Below, piece by piece: positions 21,384 to 30,308 of a stretch of DNA of 64,000 nucleotides. This DNA is from Lysobacteraceae bacterium PS02065 (GTDB lineage: Bacteria; Pseudomonadota; Gammaproteobacteria; Xanthomonadales; Rhodanobacteraceae), in NCBI GenBank assembly GCA_029959555.1, contig JASCPI010000012.1, positions 1 through 64,000 on the forward strand, in the 5' to 3' direction. The translations under genes were made by a program, and so were the position numbers. Under the pieces are notes generated by a model that saw only the letters and a list, made by a program, of their open reading frames with translations, had not been told where the DNA came from and did no database searches. Numbering within the stretch: the stretch's first letter is position 1; every line of letters starts with the position of its first letter.

Positions 21384-22400
21384 TCACCAGCCGGCGAGCG
21401 CGAGCTTGCCGATCGTGGTGCCCGACTCGAGGCGGCGATGCGCCTCGCGCAGGTTGGCCGCGTTGATCGGCGACAGCGTGTCGCCGAGGGTCGTGCGCAG
21501 GATGCCGGCGTCGACGAGTTCGGCGACGCGGTCTAGGATCGCGCCCTGCGCGCCCATGTCGGCGGTGCGGAAGCGTGGCCGCGCGAACATCATTTCCCAG
21601 TGGATGCCGATGCACTTGGCCTTGTACGGATCGCCGATGCGCAGGTCGCCCGAGGGCTCCACGATGAGGCCTACATGGCCTTGCGGCGCGAGGATCTCGC
21701 CGAGTTCGGTCCAGTAGCGGTCCGTGTCGGCGAGGTTGATCGCGGCGTCGACGGTCTCGAAGCCGAGTGCGGCGAGCTGCGGCTTGAGCGGCTGGCGATG
21801 GTCGACGACGTGGTCGGCGCCGAAGCCCTTGACCCACTCGATCGTGGCTTCGCGCGAGGCCGTCGCGATGACCGTGAAGCCGGCGCGGCGCGCGAGCTGG
21901 ATCGCGATCGAACCGACGCCGCCGGCGCCCGCGATGACGAGCAGCGTTTTGCCCTTGCCGCCGGTCTCGCTGTCGAACGGCATGCGCTCGAACAGCAGCT
22001 CCCACGCGGTGATCGCGGTCAGCGGCAACGCGGCGGCCTGCGCGGCATCGAGCGAGGCCGGCCTGCGGCCGACGATGCGCTCGTCGGCGAGCTGGAACTG
22101 CGCATTGCTGCCCGGACGCGTGATGTCGCCCGAGTAGTACACGGCATCACCGGCCTTGAAGCGCGTGACCTTGGCGCCGACCGCCTCGACCACGCCGGCG
22201 GCGTCGTAGCCGAGCACCTTGGGCTGGGTCTCGACCTGCGGCTTGGGCGAGCGCACCTTGGTGTCGACCGGATTGACCGAGATCGCCTCGACGCGCACGA
22301 GCAGGTCGTGGTCGCCGGGCACGGGCACGGGCAGGTCGACGTCGACGAGCGATTCGGGATCCTCGATCGGCAGGTAGCGGGTCAGGGCGATGGCTTTCAT
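21384..22400 (-). CDS. zinc-type alcohol dehydrogenase/quinone-oxidoreductase-like protein (MDR)
   Basis: A 338-residue medium-chain dehydrogenase/reductase. The GroES-like N-terminal half carries VNPVDTKVR and KVLGYDAAGVVEAVG, and the NAD(P) site is VIAGAGGVGSIAIQLARRAG. The catalytic zinc cysteine of true alcohol dehydrogenases is replaced (NPVDTKV), so a zinc-free NADPH quinone- or enone-reductase role is more likely. The ATG at 22400 has AGGA upstream. It is downstream of the MFS gene at 22479-23690 on the same strand, with a 78-base gap, and may belong to the same LysR-controlled unit. Confidence 0.88.
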   Translation of the reverse strand: MKAIALTRYLPIEDPESLVDVDLPVPVPGDHDLLVRVEAISVNPVDTKVRSPKPQVETQPKVLGYDAAGVVEAVGAKVTRFKAGDAVYYSGDITRPGSNAQFQLADERIVGRRPASLDAAQAAALPLTAITAWELLFERMPFDSETGGKGKTLLVIAGAGGVGSIAIQLARRAGFTVIATASREATIEWVKGFGADHVVDHRQPLKPQLAALGFETVDAAINLADTDRYWTELGEILAPQGHVGLIVEPSGDLRIGDPYKAKCIGIHWEMMFARPRFRTADMGAQGAILDRVAELVDAGILRTTLGDTLSPINAANLREAHRRLESGTTIGKLALAGW

Positions 22401-22478
22401 GGAGGTTCCTCTGGACAGATCGAAGGGCATGGGGCTCGTGGTGGCGCGGCACAAGTCGCGGCAGGCGTTCTTGCGTGC

Positions 22479-23690
22479 TCAGGCAGCCGGACACGCCACG
22501 TGTGGCACGACCGGACGACCGCGCGCGCTGCGGATCGCGAGCACCGCGACGCCGAGGCCGGCGAGCGTGACGATCGCCGCGACCCAACCGACGGAAGCGA
22601 GGCCTCCGCCGTGCACGATGACGACACCGCCGAGCCACGCGCCGAACGCGTTGCCGAGATTGAAGGCGCCGATGTTGAGGCTCGAGGCGAGCGTGCCGCC
22701 CGCGTCGCCGGCCTTCTGCAGCACCCACAACTGCATCGGCGAGACGGTCGCGAACGCGGCGACGCCGAGCATGCCGGTCGCGGCGATGATCGCGGGCGCC
22801 GACGTCATCGCGACGCCGAACACGGCCAGCACGACCGCGAGGGCCGCGAGCGTGACGAGAAGCGAAGTCGCGAGACGGCGGTCGGCGAGGCGTCCACCGA
22901 GCACGTTGCCGAGGATCATGCCGACGCCGAACACGAGCAGCACGGGCGACACCGACGCTTCGGACAGGCGCGTGACCTGCAGCAGGATCGGCTCGATGTA
23001 GGTGTACACGGTGAACACGCCGCCGAAGCCGAGCACGGTCATCGCGAGGCCGAGCAGCACCGGCGCCTTGGCGACCGCGGCAATCTCGGTCGCGATGCGC
23101 GGCGCCTCGCGCGGGCCGTCGTCGCGCGGCACCAGCGTGGCGATCACGCCGATCGCCACGACGCCGATCGCGGCCACCGCCCAGAACGTCGCGCGCCAGC
23201 CGAAATGCAGGCCGAGCCAGGCGCCGGCCGGCACGCCGAGCAGCGTGGCCACGGTCAGGCCCGTGAACATGATCGAGATCGCCGATGCCTTGCGGTCGGC
23301 CGCGACGAGACCCGTCGCGACGACCGCGCCGACGCCGAAGAACGTGCCGTGGGCGAGCGAAGTGACGACGCGCGCCGCCATCAGGGTCGCGTAGTCGGGC
23401 GCGAGCGCGCAGGCGAGGTTGCCGAGCGTGAACACGACCATGAGGCCGACCAGCACCGCCTTGCGCGGCAGTTTGCCGGTCGCGAGCGTGAGCAGCGGCG
23501 CGCCGACGAACACGCCGAGCGCGTAGCCCGAGATCAGCAGGCCGGCGGCGGCGACCGTGACGCCGAGGTCGTTCGCGACCTGGGTCAGCAGGCCCATGAT
23601 CACGAACTCGGTCGTGCCGATGCCGAACGCGCCGGCGGTCAGGGCGTAGAGCGCGACGGGCAGGCGCGCGGACGAAGCGGGGGTAGCCAT
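22479..23690 (-). CDS. MFS efflux transporter, DHA1/AraJ-like
   Basis: A 403-residue twelve-helix transporter. The opening ALYALTAGAFGIGTTEFVIMGLLTQVANDLGV is the hallmark of the AraJ/YdhP/NepI branch of drug:H+ antiporters. The loop motif TLATGKLPRKAVLVG and the middle MLGVAAFATVSPMQLWVLQKA also fit. It probably exports a small organic compound. It is divergent from a LysR gene with an inverted repeat between, so control by that regulator is likely. Codon use and base composition are like the neighbours. Confidence 0.88.
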   Translation of the reverse strand: MATPASSARLPVALYALTAGAFGIGTTEFVIMGLLTQVANDLGVTVAAAGLLISGYALGVFVGAPLLTLATGKLPRKAVLVGLMVVFTLGNLACALAPDYATLMAARVVTSLAHGTFFGVGAVVATGLVAADRKASAISIMFTGLTVATLLGVPAGAWLGLHFGWRATFWAVAAIGVVAIGVIATLVPRDDGPREAPRIATEIAAVAKAPVLLGLAMTVLGFGGVFTVYTYIEPILLQVTRLSEASVSPVLLVFGVGMILGNVLGGRLADRRLATSLLVTLAALAVVLAVFGVAMTSAPAIIAATGMLGVAAFATVSPMQLWVLQKAGDAGGTLASSLNIGAFNLGNAFGAWLGGVVIVHGGGLASVGWVAAIVTLAGLGVAVLAIRSARGRPVVPHVACPAA

Positions 23691-23763
23691 GGCGGATCCG
23701 GGGAAGAAGGCGAGGCGCGCAGGATCCTCCGGAGCGGGTTTTCGAGAAACGGTCTCAATGGCT

Positions 23764-23784
23764 AATCATATTCAACGTATGATT
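23764..23784. promoter_or_regulatory. LysR-type operator between MFS and lysR genes
   Basis: AATCATA and TATGATT form a perfect seven-base inverted repeat with a seven-base spacer. The size and A/T character fit a LysR recognition site (T-N11-A class). It lies 74 bases from the MFS start and 8 bases from the LysR start, in the only A/T-rich patch of this intergenic region. Confidence 0.65.
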
Positions 23785-23791
23785 GAGAATC

Positions 23792-24706
23792 ATGGACCGT
23801 CTCGCCGACCTCAGCCTGTTCCTGCGCGTGCTCGACCTCGGTTCGATCACGGCCGCGGCGCACAGCCTCGACCTCTCGGTCGCGGTCGCGAGCCAGCGCC
23901 TCAAACGCCTCGAGCGTGAACTCGGCGTGCGCCTGCTGCATCGGACCACGCGGCGCCTGCATGCGACGCCCGAGGGCGCGCGTCTCGCCGAGCAGGGGCG
24001 TGCGCTCGTCGAGGATCTCGAAGCGCTCGGCGCAGGACTGCGCGAGGCCGCGACCGATGTCGCGGGCACGCTGCGCGTGACGATGTCGGCGTCGTTCGGT
24101 CGCCAGTACGTGTCGCCGCTGCTGCCGGCTTTTCTTGCTCGGCATCCCAAACTGCGCCTCGGCGTGCACCTGAGCGACCAGGTCGTCGACCTCGTCAGCG
24201 AGGGCTTCGATCTCGCGATCCGCATCGGTGAACTCGAGGATTCACGCCTCGTCGCGCGGCGCATCGCACCGAACCGTCGCGTGCTGTGCGCCTCGCCGGC
24301 CTACCTCGCGCGACGCGGACGGCCGCGCGTGCCGACCGATCTCGCGGCGCACGAGGCCTTGCTGCTGTTCGGCAGCGCGGGCCGCCAGGATGTCTGGCGC
24401 CTCGGCGACGGTGCGGGCGGCGAGGTCACCGTGCGCGTGCGCGGCCGCTTCGAGAGCAACTTCGGCGAACTGCTGCGTGACGCCGCGCTCGCCGGCGAAG
24501 GTATCGCGATCCACTCGGTCTGGCACGTCGCCGAGGACATCCGCAGCGGCCGCCTCGAGGTCGTGCTGCCGGACCATCCGCTGGCGACGACCGCGATCAG
24601 CGCGGTCATGCCGCAGCGTCGCCTCGTGCCGCCGCGCGTGCGCGCGTTCGTCGACCACCTCGCCGCCCACTTCGGCGAATCGCCGCCGTGGGAGCGCGGG
24701 CTCTAG
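23792..24706 (+). CDS. LysR-family transcription regulator
   Basis: A 304-residue LysR protein. The N-terminal winged helix-turn-helix (FLRVLDLGSITAAAHSLDLSVAVASQRLKRLERELGVRLLHRTTR) is at about residues 8-54. The C-terminal substrate-binding domain resembles the CrgA/DmlR-like branch. I used the ATG at 23792 rather than a TTG nine bases earlier. It is divergent from the MFS efflux gene and convergent with the dioxygenase gene, whose stop overlaps its own by four bases. The co-inducer is unknown. Confidence 0.9.
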   Translation: MDRLADLSLFLRVLDLGSITAAAHSLDLSVAVASQRLKRLERELGVRLLHRTTRRLHATPEGARLAEQGRALVEDLEALGAGLREAATDVAGTLRVTMSASFGRQYVSPLLPAFLARHPKLRLGVHLSDQVVDLVSEGFDLAIRIGELEDSRLVARRIAPNRRVLCASPAYLARRGRPRVPTDLAAHEALLLFGSAGRQDVWRLGDGAGGEVTVRVRGRFESNFGELLRDAALAGEGIAIHSVWHVAEDIRSGRLEVVLPDHPLATTAISAVMPQRRLVPPRVRAFVDHLAAHFGESPPWERGL

Positions 24707-25500
24707 GCGGCTTCGTCGAACGCGAACGCGTCGAGGGCGAGCGAGCCGAGCTCGATCGAGTCGTGAAGCAGGCGCGCATGCGGCGCCTCGCCACCGGCAC
24801 CGAGCGCAACGTACAGCGGCATGAGGTGTTCGGGGCTCGGATGGTTGCGCAAGGCCTGCGGCAGGTGCTGCCAGTCCAGCGCCCCGGCGACATCGCCCGC
24901 GAGCAGGCGCGTGCGCAGCGGATCGGTGAAGCCTGTCATCCAAGCCGCGGGCGTCACGCCCGAGCCACGCCAGTCGAGCTCGCGCAGGTTGTGCGAGAAG
25001 CCCCCCGAGCCGATCACCAGCACGCCCTCGTCGCGCAGCGGCGCGAGCGCGCGGCCGACGCGCCAGTGCCAAGCGGCGTCGCGGCGCGGATCGACCGACA
25101 GCGCGACCACCGGCACGTCGATACCCGGGTACATGCGGCGCAGCGGCACCCAGGCGCCGTGGTCGAGGCCGCGCGTGTCGTCGCGCGTGGCGGCGAACCC
25201 GGCCTGCTCGAGCAGCGCCTTCGCGCGCGTGGCGAGGCCTTCGTCGCCCGTGGCGCCGTACTGCAGCGCGTACAGCGGCGGCGGGAAGCCGCGGAAATCG
25301 TGGACGGTCGCGTGCCGGCCCGACGTCGAGGCGAGCATCGGGCCCGGCGCCTCGAAATGCGCCGAGGCGACGAGCACGGCGCGCGGACGTGGCAGGGCCG
25401 GACCGAGGCCGTCGAGGAATCGCCCGGCGGGCGAATCGTCGAGCGCGAGCATCGGCGAGCCGTGCGAGAGGAACAGGCTGGGCAGGCGGGGAGTGTCCAC
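24703..25500 (-). CDS. ygiD: DODA-type (YgiD-like) extradiol dioxygenase
   Basis: A 265-residue class III extradiol dioxygenase of the 4,5-DOPA dioxygenase family. Conserved features are LPSLFLSHGSPMLAL near the N-terminus (metal-ligand histidine), VASAHFEAPGPMLAS, DHGAWVPLRRMYP and IGSGGFSHNLREL. The family opens catechol-like rings using non-haem Fe(II) or Zn(II). The GTG at 25500 was chosen because members start just before this first strand and GGAA lies about ten bases upstream; a longer frame reaches 25626. It is convergent with, and overlaps by four bases, the LysR gene. Confidence 0.88.
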   Translation of the reverse strand: MDTPRLPSLFLSHGSPMLALDDSPAGRFLDGLGPALPRPRAVLVASAHFEAPGPMLASTSGRHATVHDFRGFPPPLYALQYGATGDEGLATRAKALLEQAGFAATRDDTRGLDHGAWVPLRRMYPGIDVPVVALSVDPRRDAAWHWRVGRALAPLRDEGVLVIGSGGFSHNLRELDWRGSGVTPAAWMTGFTDPLRTRLLAGDVAGALDWQHLPQALRNHPSPEHLMPLYVALGAGGEAPHARLLHDSIELGSLALDAFAFDEAA

Positions 25501-26004
25501 GAGGGCGATTCCTTGAAGCCGCGTGTGCGGCGCAACGACCCACACGATAGGGGCTTGCCGTCGAGGCATAGAGGCGCGGCTTCGCGACAATCTGTTGCCG
25601 TCCGCGGTGGGGTGCCGCACCCTCACCGGCCGTGCCCACCCACTGCACGAGCCCCTTGCTCGCGACGCGGCAGACTTCCTGTTCCGTTGCGACCTTGCTT
25701 ATGCCGCTTCGCCATCGGCCGGGCGAGCGCCGTTCACGATGCACACGTTAAGATCGTGCTTGTCGTTCGTTAGGAATTCTGGGTTGCCGCTGCGCGACTT
25801 CTCCCGAAGTCCGTTCAGCGAAGCCAAAGCTTGATCCGATAAACTGCGCCGGTTCGACAGCGTTCAGGTAGTTCGTTGATACTTTGTTAAAATCCTGTTT
25901 GCACTGCACGGAAGCGGCGTAGAATTCCGCAAACGGGCCATCCGCGTCCTGCGTCGGGTTTCGGCGTGAGTGTCTGGATCAAAACCAAGAAATAGGAGAC
26001 TGCA
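25501..26004 (+). other. gene-free leader upstream of ompA
   Basis: About 500 bases with no convincing gene. The second half is noticeably more A/T-rich than its surroundings and is the obvious place for the porin's promoters and a long 5' leader. Apart from the promoter candidate at 25898-25925 I see no riboswitch or RNA gene that I can name. Confidence 0.6.
25898..25925 (+). promoter_or_regulatory. candidate ompA promoter
   Basis: TTTGCA (25898-25903) and TAGAAT (25920-25925) are separated by 16 bases in the A/T-rich part of the leader, 80 bases before the OmpA start. TAGAAT matches the -10 consensus at five of six positions. A second candidate, TTAAAA around 25886-25893, is close upstream. 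Confidence 0.45.
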
Positions 26005-27063
<1,059 letters not shown>

Positions 27064-27089
27064 GGTCGCATCGCGTTACCCGTGACACG

Positions 27090-27120
27090 AAAAAGCCCGG
27101 CGCAAGCCGGGCTTTTTCTT
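27090..27120 (+). terminator. intrinsic terminator of ompA
   Basis: An A-tract precedes a GCCCGGC / GCCGGGC stem with GCAA loop, followed by TTTTTCTTT, starting 27 bases after the stop. The A-tract can extend the stem with the T-run, so it could also act on the opposite strand. Confidence 0.9.
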
Positions 27121-27233
27121 TGGGCGATCGTTCGCCGTCGGTGCTTCCGCACGACGTCGCAGCGAACCGGCGCGTCGCTCGTGCGCCGCATCCTGAAGCC
27201 GGAATGCATGGACCGGCGCCGCCAGCCATGCCT

Positions 27234-27383
27234 GTCGCCCCGGCGCAGGCCGGGGCCCAGCGACTGCGCGGGTGGCGAGCGGCTTGTCCCGTCTACGGAC
27301 GCCAACGCACGAACCACATCCCGGGTCTTGCTTTCACGCTCTGGCGTCGAAAGGCAATGGGCCCCGGCCTGCGCCGGGGCGAC
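27234..27383. repeat. inverted pair of 25-base CCCCGGC palindromic repeats
   Basis: The 25-base element at 27234-27258 (GTCGCCCCGGC-GCAG-GCCGGGGCCC core) recurs in perfect reverse complement at 27359-27383. Each copy is itself a hairpin (CCCCGGC / GCCGGGG), and together they could form a 25-bp stem around a 100-base loop. This CCCCGGC-N4-GCCGGGG element is a widespread intergenic motif in GC-rich proteobacteria, by recollection. Confidence 0.7.
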
Positions 27384-27447
27384 GGCGTTCCGGCTCGCGG
27401 ACGCCATGGGTGTCGACGCCACTTCGCACGGCTCGACCGCCGCTGGC

Positions 27448-27750
27448 GATTCCGCCGTGTCCCCCGCTGCCGCGTGATCCATGGCAATCGTTTCGAGCGC
27501 GCGTTGGCAGCCCTCGGCGGAATCCGCTTCCGCGGGTTACGCCCTACCAAAGCGTCGACGCTGCACGCGTAGGGCGCGACCACCGCAGGTGATCCCGCCG
27601 TGCCCCGCGCTGCCGCGTCACTCATGGCGATCGTTTCGAGCGCGCGATGGCAGCGCCCTCGGCGGAATCCGCTTCGCGGGTTCCGCCCTACCAAAGCGTC
27701 GACGCTGCACGCGTAGGGCGGGACCACCGCAGGTGATCCCGCCGTGGGCC
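27448..27750. repeat. tandem 143-144 base repeats (two copies plus a partial)
   Basis: Units begin at 27448, 27591 and 27735 with GAT(T/C)CCGCCGTG. Each full unit contains ATCGTTTCGAGCGCGCG, CGGCGGAATCCGCTTC, and CCCTACCAAAGCGTCGACG running into CTGCACGCGTAGGGCG. The last pair can fold (CGCCCTAC...GTAGGGCG) around an inner perfect palindrome GCGTCGACGC. The unit ends in another near-palindrome, GGGACCACC-GCA-GGTGATCCC. Copies differ by a few substitutions and one or two bases. Confidence 0.8.
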
Positions 27751-27877
27751 GCGACGAGGCTGCCCATGTCGATATCGTCGGAATGCGTACGACCGTTGCC
27801 CGTACGGACGGGAGCGCTTGCGTGGCTGCCGCGCGCCGATGACCGGCGCGTGGCGTGTCTCGACCGTGGAGCGGACC

Positions 27878-28678
27878 TCAGCGCGCGAGCGCGGGCGTCA
27901 GTTCGGGCGCGATCGTCTTGACGATGGCGTCGGCGACCTTGACCGAGCCGGCGACGAGGTTGCCGTTGTCGGGCAGGCCGTCACGGCCGGCGAAGTCGCA
28001 GAAGCGGCCACCGGCTTCGCGCACGAGCAGGCAGCCTGCGGCCATGTCCCAGGGCTTGAGGCCGATCTCGAAGTACCCGTCGTAGCGGCCGTTGGCGACG
28101 TAGGCCAGATCGAGCGCGGCCGAGCCCGAGCGGCGCAGGTCTTCGGCCTGCGCGAGCAGCGCGCGCGTCATGCCGAGCTGTGCGTCGAGGTGCGCGCGCT
28201 GGCGGTACGGGAAGCCCGTCGCAAGCAGGGCGCCGCCGAGGTCGGTGCGCGGACTGACGCGGATGCGGCGGTCGTTGAGGTAGGCGCCGTCGCCGCGGCT
28301 GGCCGTGAACAGTTCGTCGCGCAGCGGGTCGTAGACGACGCCGTGCATCGGCTCGCCGTCCTCGAGCAGCGCGATCGACACGCCGAAATGCGGGATGCCG
28401 CGCAGGTAGTTGTGGGTGCCGTCGAGCGGATCGATGACCCAGGTGTGCTTCGCGCGGCCGTGCTCGCCGCTTTCCTCCGCGAGGATCGCGTGGGCCGGGA
28501 ACGAGCGGCGCAGCTCGCGTATGATCTCGGCCTCGGCGGCCCGATCCACTTCCGACGCGAAATCCATGCGCTGCTTCTCGACGATGGCGAGACTGTCCAG
28601 GCGGTTCATGTAGCGCAGAATGATCTGGCCTGCGGCGCGCGCAGCGCGCACCGCCACGTTGACGGCGGGTCTTGGCAT
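27878..28678 (-). CDS. suhB: inositol-1-monophosphatase SuhB
   Basis: A 266-residue inositol monophosphatase, the length of E. coli SuhB (267). The Mg2+-binding motif WVIDPLDGTHNYLRGIPHFGVSIAL and the second WDMAAGCLLVREAGG are intact. SuhB also acts as an RNA-polymerase-associated factor in rRNA transcription in E. coli. The ATG at 28678 begins MPRPAVNVAVRAARAAG as in homologues. It is divergent from trmJ, the same arrangement as in E. coli, supporting both identifications. Confidence 0.95.
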   Translation of the reverse strand: MPRPAVNVAVRAARAAGQIILRYMNRLDSLAIVEKQRMDFASEVDRAAEAEIIRELRRSFPAHAILAEESGEHGRAKHTWVIDPLDGTHNYLRGIPHFGVSIALLEDGEPMHGVVYDPLRDELFTASRGDGAYLNDRRIRVSPRTDLGGALLATGFPYRQRAHLDAQLGMTRALLAQAEDLRRSGSAALDLAYVANGRYDGYFEIGLKPWDMAAGCLLVREAGGRFCDFAGRDGLPDNGNLVAGSVKVADAIVKTIAPELTPALAR

Positions 28679-28790
28679 CGTGTTTCCGGCGGAAGCGAAT
28701 GAAAAAGAACGTGGGCCCGCGCAGGGCGCGGCGCGGAAGGGTAGCAAATCCGCGGCCCCTCTCCAAACGATCCGGCCGGCGGAACGCCGC

Positions 28791-29555
28791 ATGAGCAGCC
28801 CCGACGACGTCGCCGCGACGGCCGCCGCACGCGTGCGTTTCGTGCTCGCCAACACCTCGCACCCGGGCAACATCGGCAGCGCCGCGCGCGCGATCCGCAC
28901 GATGGGATTCCGGCGCCTGTCGCTGGTCGCGCCGCATTCCTTCCCGCATGCGGACGCCTACGCGTTGGCCGCAGGGGCGCTCGACGTGCTAGACGAGGCA
29001 CCGCGCACCGCGACGCTCGGCGAGGCGATCGCCGACTGCAGTCTTGTTCTCGGCGCGACCGCGCGCCCGCGCGGCGTCGCGCTCGAGGAGATCCCGCCGC
29101 GCGAGGCTGCCGCGCGCATGCTCGCCGCGGCGCTCGAGGGTCGCGAGGTGGCGTTCGTGTTCGGCAACGAACGCACCGGCCTCAGCAACGACGAGATCAT
29201 GCTGTGCCACGCCGCCGTGCACATCCCGAGCGATCCGGACTTCTCGTCGCTGAACCTGTCGCAGGCCGTGCAGGTGCTGGCCTACGAGCTGCGCATGGCG
29301 GTGCTCGCGGGTGCGACGGCGGCCCCCGCCGAGGCCCACGTGCCGGCGACCGCCGACGAGCTCGAGGGCTTCTTCGACCATCTCGCCGGTACGCTCGACG
29401 CGATCGACTTCCACAAGGGCCGCTCGCCGCGGACGATCATGCGCCGCCTGCGCCGCCTGTTCCTCCGCGCCTCGCCGGACGCACGCGAGGTGCGCGTGCT
29501 GCGTGGCATCCTCGCCGACGTCGACCGTACCGCGCGGATCGCGCGCGGGGACTGA
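28791..29555 (+). CDS. trmJ: tRNA (cytidine/uridine-2'-O-)-methyltransferase TrmJ
   Basis: A 254-residue SPOUT-family enzyme methylating the 2'-O of position 32 in the anticodon loop. The N-terminal motif VRFVLANTSHPGNIGSAARAIRTMGF, the middle VAFVFGNERTGLSNDEI and the C-terminal SSLNLSQAVQVLAYELR form the knotted SAM-binding fold. The extra C-terminal helical region (ELEGFFDHLAGTLDAIDFHKGRSPRTIMRRLRRLFLRA) is TrmJ-specific. It is divergent from suhB with 112 bases between. Confidence 0.94.
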   Translation: MSSPDDVAATAAARVRFVLANTSHPGNIGSAARAIRTMGFRRLSLVAPHSFPHADAYALAAGALDVLDEAPRTATLGEAIADCSLVLGATARPRGVALEEIPPREAAARMLAAALEGREVAFVFGNERTGLSNDEIMLCHAAVHIPSDPDFSSLNLSQAVQVLAYELRMAVLAGATAAPAEAHVPATADELEGFFDHLAGTLDAIDFHKGRSPRTIMRRLRRLFLRASPDAREVRVLRGILADVDRTARIARGD

Positions 29556-29577
29556 TACCGCGCCGCAGGCGGGACGG

Positions 29578-29597
29578 CTGTCATGTTGCTGTAACAT
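29578..29597 (+). promoter_or_regulatory. Pho box upstream of the DUF47-pit pair
   Basis: CTGTCATGTTGCTGTAACAT matches the PhoB site: first half CTGTCAT identical to consensus, four-base spacer, second half CTGTAAC at six of seven. It lies 61 bases before the DUF47 start. A GC-rich hairpin region follows. The phoB gene at 53.9-54.6 kb has a similar site. Confidence 0.75.
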
Positions 29598-29657
29598 ACG
29601 CGCCGCCCGCCGGCGCCCGGCGCCACGGGCCTCCCGTCCACGAGCCCCGGCGCGCCC

Positions 29658-30287
29658 ATGTTCTCGCTGCAAACGATCTTCGGCAAAGGTGACAAGTTCT
29701 ACGGTCTGCTCGAGGCAAGCGCGGACGCCGCGCGGCAGAGCGCGACGGCGCTCAGCGCGATGCTCGCCGAACGCTCGCCGACGCCGGCACTGGACGAGTT
29801 TCGCATCGCGCGCAAGCGCGAGAAGGACCTGTTCGCGCAGATCAACCTCGAGCTCGTCAACACGTTCGTGACCGCGCTCGAGCGCGAGGACATCGAGGCG
29901 CTGGCCGGCGCGCTGTACAAGATCCCGAAGACGGTCGAGAAATTCGCCGAGCGCTACGCGATGTTCGCCGAGCGCCTGCTCGAGATCGACTACAGCTCGC
30001 GCGCGCAGATGCTCGAGCGCGCCTGCGAGGTCATCGTGCAGATGGTCGGCGAGCTGCGCCGCGGCTTCAAGCTCGACGTCATGCACGACCTCAACGAGCG
30101 CATGCAGTCCATCGAGGGCGAGGCCGATCGCCTGCTGCTGGAGCTGTACCGCGAGCTCTTCACGAACGAGAAGGACGCCGCGCGCCTGCTGATGCGCAAG
30201 GACCTGTTCGAGCTGCTCGAGAAGGCCATCGACCGCTGCCGCGACGCCGGCAACGTGGTGTACCAGATCGCGCTCAAGAACTCCTGA
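29658..30287 (+). CDS. DUF47/PhoU-like protein (TIGR00153 type)
   Basis: A 209-residue all-helical protein resembling PhoU-like DUF47 proteins, which accompany Pit transporters and are thought to modulate them. It starts MFSLQTIFGKGDKFYGLLEASADAARQSATAL and has long amphipathic helices (EREKDLFAQINLELVNTFVTALEREDIEALAGALYKIPK) with acidic residues that can bind metal. The pit gene follows 21 bases later, so they are one operon behind the Pho box. Confidence 0.9.
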   Translation: MFSLQTIFGKGDKFYGLLEASADAARQSATALSAMLAERSPTPALDEFRIARKREKDLFAQINLELVNTFVTALEREDIEALAGALYKIPKTVEKFAERYAMFAERLLEIDYSSRAQMLERACEVIVQMVGELRRGFKLDVMHDLNERMQSIEGEADRLLLELYRELFTNEKDAARLLMRKDLFELLEKAIDRCRDAGNVVYQIALKNS

Positions 30288-30308
30288 CGGCAGGCGAGGA
30301 ACACCCCG

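Larger units (their letters stand above)
27121..27877. other. gene-free tract packed with intergenic repeats
   Basis: About 750 bases between the ompA terminator and suhB hold no believable gene. Open frames here translate to low-complexity strings such as APAQAGA, which arise from palindromic repeats. The content is an inverted pair of 25-base repeats (27234-27258 and 27359-27383) and a tandem array with a 143-144 base period (27448-27750). The remaining ~130 bases before suhB hold nothing recognisable. Confidence 0.75.

Noticed and set aside
24242..25744. 500-codon frame across the LysR and dioxygenase genes on the minus strand
   Set aside because: It crosses two clear genes in another frame and translates to arginine/alanine-rich noise.
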